Of a stretch of DNA of 64,000 nt, positions 36,101 through 46,711 are shown piece by piece (the stretch's first letter is position 1; each line of letters starts with the position of its first letter). Under the pieces are notes generated by a model. It saw only the letters and a program-made list of their open reading frames with translations, was not told the DNA's origin and did no database searches. The DNA is from Apostichopus japonicus. Taxonomy: Eukaryota; Echinodermata; Holothuroidea; Aspidochirotida; Stichopodidae. A program made the translations under genes and the position numbers. The stretch is from the NCBI RefSeq assembly GCF_037975245.1, contig NC_092570.1:7813001-7877000 (forward strand), in the 5' to 3' direction.

Positions 36101-39100
36101 TTGTTCCATAGTTTATGTTGACAATCTGCTGGGGGTGGGGAAGGGTAACATGTTGATGTATAAATTGATTAGGTATGGTGGATTTAATGAGACTGTAAAC
36201 TGTTTTGACCAGGGATTTTTCAGTATTGGTGCTCTACCTCTCATTCCCAGAGTAGTTTTACAGTAGGTCAATCGCCCCTAGTTTTTTCTTCTTCCTCCAA
36301 ACAAGGGTGGTTTATAGATTTGATGGATATTTTGTTTGATTGGAACTTTGTTTATGGTGGGAGATGTTGATAGATGTCTGTACCTCCAGTAGCGTCCTTA
36401 TTAATTACTTCATAAATACGCTCCTTTTTTTGTATTGGCATATATTCATCATTTAGTAAAGTACAACATTCTTGAAGTGATGTAATGAAAGGTCTCTGCT
36501 AGCACATTATCCATTGAAAAGGCTAATGACTTGAAAGCTAATTTGCATATAAATAATCTGCGATAAATTAGGAGCATAATTTGAAAGACAAACTTGCTAG
36601 TCGGTGAATTTTACTCTCAGAGCTGTTGACTTATTGAAATTTTAGAAGGGCTTTGAAGTGCAGGTAACTTGAAATATTAGAAGCAATGTCCTAAATGGAA
36701 CGGAAAAAGTGGAGAAAAAAGAAAAAACCTAAACTCAGACACAAGAAGAAGAAGAAGAAGCTTTGTAGTGGAACAGCTGTTCTTTTGCTGGAATAAAGGA
36801 TTGGGAAATTGTTCATTAGCGGCGTCGAAGTAAACGTACAAAATTTTGTCGAAGACTTTTGCAGAATTGCAGTCCAAGCTATTTGAGTATGTCTAACTCT
36901 GAGAGGAAGACAGGTCTGTCTGAAGAATATCACGGGCGGGCGTCTATCCAAGCCGGCAAATCTGTGTCTGGATGCTCTGACGTAGGAGTTGATAAGAACT
37001 AACCTGATCAGCAGTCTCCGACGAGAAACATAAGAGATTGCTCTAGGTGTCACCAACGTGTCGTTGTATACATCTGCAGTTAAAAGGACGGAGAGAGGGA
37101 ATCGGTTATCAGCTGTTGTGAACAGACCCAACTGTGTGTCGACCACGGTGAACAGCATGATTGGAAAAGCTCTGTTTTGTTATTTAAGATGAGATAGTGA
37201 AAATGGATTTGTATTGTTGTGTGACAAGTTGCTGTGGATGGAAAGTTCTGTCTGTTAGTCAGTTTTAATGTTTTACTGATTGAACTTTTTGTTTCACATG
37301 ACTGCTGTCATAAATTTCCATTTTTGGACCAAAGCTGAGGAAAAGTGCAATTATTATTGTTGTAGAATCCATCCTAGATATATGTGACTTTTATTTCACG
37401 TTTGGAATGGAGGAAAGAATTTAAGGTGTTGAGCTTTGAAGTCTGCTCTGCCGTCATCCTGAGAAGTTTCTTCCTAGATGATTCGATTCTCAAATTCTCA
37501 ATCAAGCTAGATATTCTGAGTTTTGTCCGTGTTATACATGTGAAAACACACAAAAATGAATTCTCGACGCCTGTTTAGGAATATGATGCCCTTGAAGTTC
37601 AGGTTCTGGTTATTAATGGAAATAAATTAACAGGTGCAGCTGAAAACGGATAGCAGAGGTGTCTAGATTACTGGAGTGTGAAGAGTGAGGCTCGGTGTTC
37701 CCATCTTGCAGTATTTTGTCTGTGGTGTGATGTCCACTATCCTCATACCGTTATTCATCAATCAAGAATACAGATATAGGATGTAGCCAGATAACATTGC
37801 TATGGACTTTGAGTACAGTAGTTCAATCGTGCAAGTGTGTTGTCTGTGATGTTCAAGCAAGATAATCAGAAGAGGTAAATACCTAATAGTTTGTCAGATT
37901 GGATCGTGGCATATAAACAAATCTCAGGCGGTGCTTCTATAATGACTAGATTTCATGGTGGCATTCAACTGAACGAACATACCTAACGTAATACAGTAAC
38001 ACTATTACTTCATGTATCACTGTCATTGTTTGACTGCTTTTTCTTCTGCTCAGTAGTTGAATCGGTTAATAATCAAGGCCAGTTTTACGAATAGTAATTT
38101 GACTTGGAATGCTTCGCACGTTGTATTGTGGATATTTACATTATGAATGTTTCTTGATATATCAACTGTCGTCAGGTTGTTTGTTATTCATCAATCAGTC
38201 GTGTGTGTGTACTACCGATACAGTCAACAAATGTAAATCAGTGCAGAACCAACGATATATAACTCTCAGAAATGATTATTTTGGGGCTTCGGGACATTTG
38301 CTTCGCCGACATTCAAGTCCAGTTTTGCCTTCGCTTTGAGATTTGTCATTTATAGTCTGAACAGCAACATCGGTGAGAGGTAAATGAGTCCTTGGATATA
38401 TAGAGATCGTCTTAAATTGCAGACTCTTGTTTGAAGTAACGAAGAGGAGAAGTCAGAGATTGCATACATCATCGGTCTGTTCCGTATCCTCGATTCGCTT
38501 CACAGTTCTCATTAATGTACAAGGATTTTATCAGCTGGATCTCTCTGTCTGTTGGATCGTCACTTACTGATTCTCACTGTGATGAGCTTACCAGCAACAA
38601 ATATACATCAACAAGCTTGTCTACTTTAGTATAGGGCCTGTGAATGATTATGTTTGGTTGCACTTCTGTAGGTATGATATCGTACTACTGCAATATCAAT
38701 TGAACAATATTTGATCAGTGGGGGGCACTGGACATTGAATGACGTCTTACTGGGAAAGGTATATCATATCTGTTTTGAAACCATATTGCAGTACATATGC
38801 TTTGACTCAAAGGTTGGTTTAAAGTCTCCATAAATGAAGCGTTCAAATTTTATTCTTACATACATTTCTTCGAGCTTGGAAGACAGTTTGAGCTCGAAAA
38901 TTATTTCTTGTGAATGGAAATTTTCTTCATGCAGTCATGCTTTTCATTCTTTGAAGAACCTTTTATTAGAGATTTGGGAGGTTTCATATCGGTACCAAGA
39001 TTGTCTACAGGAGAAAGGTTCTGTGTGACACACTTTGAGTGGACCATTTGAGATTCATGTGAGTTAGGTTGGTTTCATGTACAACCATGGGATATATGTC

Positions 39101-39453
39101 ATTGGATATATAGAACAACCTATTCTACACAGTTGTGTGTTTGTGTGTGTGCTTTGCAGTTGATTAAAGCCAGTGGATCTATAATAACTCTGTGATCATT
39201 CCGACTGGTAAGATGTTGCCTGTCTTAGCTCTAAATGTCACACGGCTCCCTTAGGGACGAGTCAAGGATTCGTAGCAGAGGTTTACAGGATAATCCAACG
39301 TCGTCGTGTACTTGCAGGGGAGCGACTTCTATTAAACGATCATTCCCGGATCTGCGATACATATACAGTATATATTATTTTTTTTCGCCTCCCCATTCCA
39401 ACGTTACTTTACAATAAGGACCACCATTTATCATTCCTTTCTCGTGTGCAATA
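36101..39453 (+). other. Upstream region of the 39.5-kb exon
   Basis: No exon proven. Contains a POU octamer ATTTGCAT (36541-36548) beside homeodomain-type ATTAATTA (36398-36405), an AAG triplet run (36744-36763), and a TATA-like string TATATATTATTTTTT near 39370-39384, about 100 bp before the ATG at 39482. The minus-strand frame 36691-37158 (155 codons) shows no known domain and ends in long Phe/Leu runs from the AAG repeat. Confidence 0.3.
36695..36796 (+). other. Lysine-rich 33-codon small ORF (doubtful)
   Basis: ATG at 36695 to TAA at 36794-36796. Reads MERKKWRKKKKPKLRH, six Lys, then LCSGTAVLLLE. The composition follows from the AAG microsatellite. No evidence of translation. Confidence 0.15.
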
Positions 39454-39489
39454 ATGGTTTATCATGCCAAAGGGAACAAACATGTCTGA
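39454..39489 (+). promoter_or_regulatory. uORF overlapping the 39482 start codon
   Basis: An 11-codon upstream ORF starts at ATG 39454 and terminates at TGA 39487-39489, five bases past the main ATG (39482-39484), in a different frame. Such overlapping uORFs can reduce initiation at the main start. Depends on the 39482 exon being real. Confidence 0.35.
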
Positions 39490-39571
39490 GGGGAAATGCG
39501 AAGACCAATTTTCTGTTGACTCTCTGGATATAAGTGGCGAGGATGAAAAGTCACACTTTGACATCGCATGG
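39482..39571 (+). CDS. Putative alternative first coding exon (30 codons)
   Basis: ATG at 39482 opens MSEGKCEDQFSVDSLDISGE then DEKSHFDIAW, ending TGG before a strong donor GTAAGC. It is acidic and serine-rich, quite unlike the basic 20.6-kb peptide. It ends in phase 0 with the same donor hexamer, as expected if both are alternative N-terminal exons spliced to a common downstream exon outside the window. Not recognised as any known protein. A separate gene starting here is equally possible. Confidence 0.5.
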
Positions 39572-41106
39572 GTAAGCAAATAAGCTAGTATGATCGGGAA
39601 AGGTACATGGGTTATTATAGTAGGATAGGATAGGATAGGTCATGTCTTAACTGTTTTTGTCTTTTTTTATCATTCTTAATTAGTTGGTGAGATGGATGTT
39701 TGGGCATTTTGAGTCTTTTGCTATTTCTTCACCCCCCTCCCCTCATCCCACTCCCTCCCAACCCCATCTTTCATCCTGTGTCTCCTAATCCTGCCCTCAT
39801 GTATTCCTTTACTCTGTAGGGCATATATTTTGCCTCCTCACATGTAGTAATTTTAGCGAGTTGCAGAAAGGAAACAAGAACTGACTGTATTGTAGTACAC
39901 TGTGCATCTTGTCCAAGTTCTTGCCTTTAATTGTTACCTACTTACTGTACAGTAACACTGCTGTTCCTTAATGAACATGATGTTGTAACAACATTGATGT
40001 GAATTTCAGGTTGTATATGATGTGTAAGGTATTTCAGTATACTTGTAGAAGTGGTAGTTTTTCCAAGTATGAAAATTTGACGATAGGAAATTCCTTTATA
40101 AAAATGCTCTACACAAAATGGTATTTTCATGTCTACAAACTACTACCAAATTTTTTCTTAATAATTTTTATAGTGTTCTAAGTATCTAAGTACTACAGAT
40201 ACATTGCTTGTACACATTAGTATAGCATAGTACTATAAGTAATTTGTACATTAAGTGTACTGTATCTTATTTGTACTGCATCTTATCTTAAGTAGTACTG
40301 TATCTTATCTATATTCTATCTTATTTGCATATACTAAGTAGGCAATATGCAAATTTTACAGAAGCAGTTTGTTTGTCTGTGTTGTATACTGGCCCTGTTA
40401 TGCTACTGTTCAAGCAGGGAGTTGTTCCATACCTGGTTCAAGTAGGTGGTGTGTTTACTGTAGCCATGTTTTTACTTCAAGTTTGGAAAGAGCTGTGAAC
40501 TGTCAGTGCATAGTAACCTGTCAAACAGTCATTTCCTTTCTTTGTTGTCTTCCTTGGAAGGCCACAATTGGAGACAATAGAACCCTGTGAGAATTCTTTG
40601 ACCTGTACAGTAGTACACTTGCTCTTTTGTATTGTGAATTTCCTTGTTTTGGCTATCTCAGTCTTGCCTATAGAGAGATTCCTGCATTCCTATGTGAATA
40701 CTTTGGTTCACCACAAGTGTGTACCAATTGGTAACCAAAGAAATTCCAATATTCCTACAGCAACTTTAACTAAGTTCCACTCATGTCATGTCACTTAATA
40801 TGGCTTTATTGTGTGAATGAACTGTTTGATGAATCACAACATTCCTATTTGGTCTCCTTCCTACACAGTATATGACAGCTGGTTGCACTGGCATAGTAAA
40901 ATAATCATTCATGATGTAAACATGACAATAACTCTACAGCAAATTTTAATGCCTTCAAGGAAGATGAGTTCGCTTGAAAACGGGTACCAGCATTCTACCT
41001 TGCCTCTCTCAGCACCTTCTTGTACCAGGGAGCTGTTGTCTTGTGTAAAGCTCGCTGCTTGTTCCTTCTCTCACTTTGACTACTGTTAATGTAACTACAA
41101 ACATGC
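39572..41106 (+). other. Intron-like sequence after the 39.5-kb exon
   Basis: Contains a TAGGA pentamer repeat (39623-39642) and a TACTGTATCTTAT-type short tandem repeat (about 40180-40330). No further exon found. Confidence 0.35.
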
Positions 41107-42150
41107 AGTACTAATAAAACAAGAAAGTAAGTTGGGAGTATTGAAAGGAAAGTGAAGTGAAAGACCATTAAAGTGAAAATAAGGACAGTGTAGGTAATAC
41201 CCAAGACAGTGAAGTGAATGCAAATGAATCCAAAGACAGTGAAGTGAATACAAAGATAGTGAAGTCAAGTGAATACATGGATAGTAAAGTGAATGCAAGG
41301 ACAGGGAAGTGAATATAAGGACAGAGCAGTGAGTACAAGGATAGAGAAGTGAATGCATGTGGATATAAGGACAGTGAAGTCAAGTGAATACATTGATAGT
41401 GAAGTGAATACAAGGACGGGAAAGTGAGTATTAGGACAGGGAAGTGAGTACAAGGATAGAGAAGTGAATGCATGTGAATATAAGGATAGTGAAGTCAAGT
41501 GAAGACATGGATAGTGAAGTGAAGAGAAGTGATTACATTAACAGGGATGTGAATATTAGGACAGAGCAGTGAGTACAAGGATAGAGAAGTGAATGCATGT
41601 GAATATACTGTAAGGATAGTGAAGTTAAGTGAATACATGGATAGTGAAGTGAATACAAGTGAATACATGAACAGTGATGTGAATATTAGGGCAGGGAAGT
41701 GAGTACAAGAATAGAGAAGTGAATGCATGTGAATATAAAGATAGTGAGATAAAGTGAATACATGGATAGTGAAGTGAATACAAGTGATTACATGAACAGT
41801 GAAGTGAATATTATGACAGGGAAGTGAGTACAAAAATAGAGAAGTGAATGCATGTGAATATGAGGACAGTGAAGTCAAGTGAAGACATGGATAGTGAAGT
41901 GAATAGAAGTGATTACATGAACAGTCAAGTGAATATTAGGACAGTGAAGTGAGTACAGTGATAGAGAAAGAAGTGAATGCATGTGAATATAATGATAGTG
42001 GAGTCAAGTGAATACATGGATAGTGAAGTGAATACAAGGATATGGAAGTGAATACAAAAGCAGTGAAGTAAGTTCCAGTAAAGGCAATGACTATGAAGTG
42101 AATACACAGTTAATACAAGGACAGGGATGTGAATGCAAGGCAAAGACAGT
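41107..42150. repeat. 1-kb GTGAAT-rich minisatellite
   Basis: Made almost entirely of short variants such as ATAGTGAAGTGAATACA, AGGACAGGGAAGTGAGTACA and GAATGCATGTGAATATA, in a higher-order period of about 120-135 bp. The lack of stop codons on the minus strand yields repetitive open frames (41095-41878) rich in SLYSL and HSL strings. These are by-products, not proteins. Confidence 0.9.
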
Positions 42151-43128
42151 GTAGTAAAGCAATATATACTAGCATACTAGCGTATGAAAACAGTATGTTA
42201 TGTACATGTTAAAGTATACTTTAATATTGATAAGGGCCTGTTGAGAGAGATTATATGCACAGTGTGAGGGTCACAGCAGGTATTTTAAGTGTCTGTGCTC
42301 TGCATGTAGCATTCAACTCTATGTAACATAGTAAAGCATTAAATTTCTTTATTTCTTTATTGGCATATATATGTTAACAGTTACCGGAGAGTCATGTTTG
42401 GATACAGCTTATTGCATGGCAACAATTTATACCAATTATGCAACTTTAAAAATGCTCAGGTATTGTTGTTGAAATTGCAATTCAAACACATTTTTTGTTT
42501 TCTCTCATCTTTGCAAAAAATATGACTACATTGGCAAGGAGAGTACAGTATAACATATTTGTTTCACATATTGTGTTTCTTTGAAAATGTTGGTACATGT
42601 GAGGTTATTTCAAGAAGAAGGAAAGAAAGAGATTATTCTGGATACAATCACTCTTGGAGTTTTCTGTTTCTGTTTCTTAATTATGCTAAGTGTCTGGTCT
42701 GAAAAGTCCTTTCATAGCAGCTAGAACAAATTTACAGAGCTTCATTAGGGCATAACAAGTGGTCATTGATATCAGTACTCAATATGGAAACAAAAAATTG
42801 ATACGGTTTTATGCCAATTTTCGAGCTCATAAAATCAGTATATTTTTTATATTTGAAGCTTCAATATCCTGTTGGAGTGTCGAGCCTATTAGTTTTAAAA
42901 TCCTGCGATATTGTGTATCTAGTTTGTCTTGCAAGCAGTATGGAAATGTGATATTTTAAACAGCATTATATAATCCTTTGAAAATAAACCCTTAATTCAA
43001 CGTAGCCTAATTTCAAAGATTGTCGAGCTGTGTTTATTCTCCTCTGCACCACACTGTAGCATGTTTAAAACCTTTATGATAAACAAAACTCATAAAGTGT
43101 CAAATGAATGCAAAATGTAAACCTTTAC
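42151..43128 (+). other. Intron-like sequence
   Basis: AT-rich, no repeat or exon recognised. Confidence 0.35.
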
Positions 43129-43372
43129 AGGTAAGTTGTATTGGCCTCATATATGCTAGATATTCAAATATGGTCACCTTTGGTCAAAATTCTGAAACTT
43201 TTTTTATTACAACCTTCGAGGAAATTTTCCTCACTGGAACATTCAGTCATCTTTTGTGTTCCTTAAAAATTGTCTGAGAACAATTTGGAGAGTAAAGACC
43301 TCCAGGAAAGTACTTTTTAAAAACTTCTAGCAATTATAGCATGCTATAATTTGGGGCCTATACAGACTACCT
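43129..43372. mobile_element. TTAA-flanked MITE, copy 2
   Basis: 244-bp relative of 17486-17727, in the same orientation. The right flank is TTAA (43373-43376); the left flank is TTAC (43125-43128), one base off. Ends: left AGGTAAGTTGTATTGGCCTC, and right, read inward, AGGTAGTCTGTATAGGCCCC. Confidence 0.8.
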
Positions 43373-43376
43373 TTAA

Positions 43377-46300
43377 GTAATCTCAGAGGTTTCTTTGGAT
43401 TAAACTCAAAAACATTAGTTTGGAGTGAAAAAATTGAAACTCAGACTTGTACAGTAGAAACATTTAAAGTAACAATTAGCAGATGTAACCTTGGCCGTAA
43501 CTTTATCACTTGTAAATACGATAATAAAAAAAGGTTAAATTTTAAATCAGAACCACATGTGCCACATTAAACCCAGCAATGATCATGTTAATATATGGAA
43601 TGCCATCTTTGTACTAAATATTAAACAAGTGATCAATTTATCGTATCAGATCATTTTCTTGTCAAATTAAAGAAGACTTTGGAAATCAATTTATTGCTTA
43701 AATGTATATAAAGTTTAAAGGTTTTTGAAATTCTGTCTGTCACAAAAATATTGGACAAAGTAAATATTTTGAGCATAAAGTTTGTACAATTGAGAGATTT
43801 TGCTTCCCCCTTAGTCTCCTACCATCCCCTTGTATCTCTTTTCCCCCCTCCCACATCCTCACCCTACCATAGATCCATTCTCAGATTGTAGTCAAAGTCA
43901 TTGTGTCAATATCATTCTGCACATAATTACCACTGTTTGTTGTATATCATCATTCATCCTATGATAAACTGTTCAAACGTCAGCTTTTAAAGCCTTTTTA
44001 AAAAGTTTACAGTTTCTGCTTTATTATTGGAAAAGATCATCATTTGCTGTGTATTAAACTTCAATGAATATTCAATAATTTTACTGTAACTAAAGATAAA
44101 TAATTAATTGTCTGTTTTGGAGGATTAGAAATGCTATAATTTATATATCTATTTAAAAAAAAATTAGAAAGCTTTCTTGGGGGCAGCAGAGATGACTTTT
44201 TAGGAGGATATGCAATTGCATCGATGAATACATCATGTGATCTGCTTGAGGGCAGCAGAGATCGGTTTCTAGTAGGAGAGGCATCACGTTGGTGATCATC
44301 ATGTGCTGTGCTAGGGGGAGGGGGAGTAGACAGAATGTTTTTAGAATGCTGATTACATCATGTGATCTTCTTAAGGGCAGCATAGTGTGGGGGGGGGGTG
44401 GGAGGGGGTACACATGATCTTTTAGGAGGATAGGCATAACATCAAGATACATCATGTCATGTGAATGTGATAAGGGATTGCTAAATTAGGGAAGGCATAC
44501 GCTCATCACTATAGAAACTGAAACAACCAGAGTAGTATTAAAACATTGGAAAACAATCAACTAAACAGTGAATGCCCGATGAGTGGTGAATAAATTGACA
44601 AGGAAAAACAAAATAAAAGATAAATGAAACTATTATGGAGGTGACATAGATCCTTGTTCAGTGGGACAAAGATAAAAGGCCATAAATGCAACTGATAAAG
44701 TACTACAAAACCAAATATATAAAAAAATGAAAAAAAGTAAATGTAAAAGTAAAAATCATAAAATTTGTCAAGTAATATTGTTCACTTTCAATTCCTACTT
44801 TTTTAGAATTTTATTATTTGTTCCTTTGAGTATTGCTAACCTTCAGTTAGATCAGTCAGCTAATAATTAACTAATAGCGAGGTTATTTTGTATTGACTTT
44901 ATTTAATTAACCCCACTAGTGATTTTTTGTCCATTTAGGAAGAGGATAAAAGGAACAAACTGTTTAATATTGTAAAACTTATTAACACAAGAGGTACTAG
45001 TGAAATGCACAGGATTGCACTGAGTCATTTGAGTAGGGTCATGAACCTTAATAGTGAATCTACAGTAAATGATTGAATCTATCCATTTTGCTCCCATTGA
45101 AGGCGGCCTTTTTGAGTGGATTTAGAACAGCATTTTGATTCCATTCAATTAGAAAACCTCTTTAGTTTGTATATAGTTCATTAGGTTGATTAGTCCGATT
45201 TGATTTCAAATTTATAATTAAGTTCAAAGTTGCGAGTTTTGAAAGTTTTGAAATTATGAATCTGTGGCATTTACTTCACTTTTCACTTATCTGTCTCCTT
45301 TACCTCTGTACACATATCTACCTAGTTACATGTACACAGTCTGATCTATTCTACTGTATGTCTTAACCATTACGTGCTGGTTTCCATATCTTATATCCCA
45401 ACAACCCTATAGTCCCTTTTCATTTTGCACATGTATGTATTTCTCCAAAGCAATTGGTTCTGTAATTATCATTTCTCTCTCTTAATGTGAAACCCAATCG
45501 TTCTGATTTAGTGGCCTAATATAAGGTAACACCCAAGTGTAGCCTTTGGTAGACTGCACCAGAAATCCCAGTGAGTAATGACTCATATAGTAGACTTAGT
45601 ATACTACTATATGTAGCCACATCATATCTCCCAACAATTTATGGCACATGTTTCTCATTTGGCCCTTTAGGTAGAATGATTTATTTGAACCTTAAATTCA
45701 CTTTTGAAATAATAAACTTAAATTTCAATTTACTTTCATGAGAAGAAATCATGTGTGTGTTTTCTTCTTTTTTTTTTGGGCAAAATAAGAAACAAAATAG
45801 TTTCACCTCATGAATATGAATGATGGTTGATCGGAGGAACAAAGGAGGTGAGGGCAGCATTCCTTTGTCACTAATTTTGAGTATCATTGTCTATCTGCAG
45901 ACTTGTCCCCATGGTACCTTGTGTCCACATATCCCACTCGCCCTCTGGAAACGGCACTGTTCACACGTAAACTCGATCCCTTGAATTTGTTTCTACACTT
46001 CAGTATATAGTGTATTTGTGTTGTTAAAGTCTCATATTTAATCATGATAATCACAGTAGTCAAAATGATAGGGTTTCTAACCAAAGGTTTGACGGAGGTA
46101 CAGATATGTGAACTGCTGATCGTACTGTGACGATGCGATCTTCATGATTTCACAGTTATGGGGTCAGCGGTGACAAATCTACGCACAAATATGTAACACA
46201 CCATGATATGGACACTTATGTTCAGTTACGTTCTTATAATTTTACATATAAATAAACATTAAACATATAATTTTAGGTAAATGATACATGTGAACTGGAT

Positions 46301-46673
46301 GGTGGGGCAGAGAGAGGGATAGTGAGGGAGAATGAGGGGGAATATGTCTCCCCTTTGCTTTGAAGACAAGAGGGGGGGGGGGGTTGGGAGATAATTATTA
46401 CCAGTAATATGAATTTCTAAATTGTTAATAATGCCATCAGTCAGGAGAATAGTAGTTATTTACTAATCGATTGGTTATTTTTATTGATGGATCCTAATAT
46501 TATTTAATCTTTTTATCTTTTTATTCAGATTGCTATATTTCTGTTGATATAACAAATCATTCAAGATTTGGCCATTTATTAGGCCTTGATTACCGAACAC
46601 AAATAAGCAATTCGTAATAATGCAAACATGCCACACATTGACATACAGAAGCAGTCTTAAATATAACTATATA

Positions 46674-46675
<2 letters not shown>
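43377..46675 (+). other. Intron-like sequence with a short array
   Basis: Diverged ~80-95-bp units occupy 44178-44457 (GGGCAGCAGAGAT, TAGGAGGATA, CATCATGTGAT strings) with G-runs. No exon recognised. Confidence 0.4.

Positions 46676-46708
<33 letters not shown>
46676..46708. repeat. (AT)n microsatellite
   Basis: About 33 bp of alternating A and T, ending in ATACATACATA. Confidence 0.9.

Positions 46709-46711
<3 letters not shown>

Noticed and set aside
41095-41878. Long repetitive minus-strand open frames
   Set aside because: Produced by the stop-free minisatellite motif.
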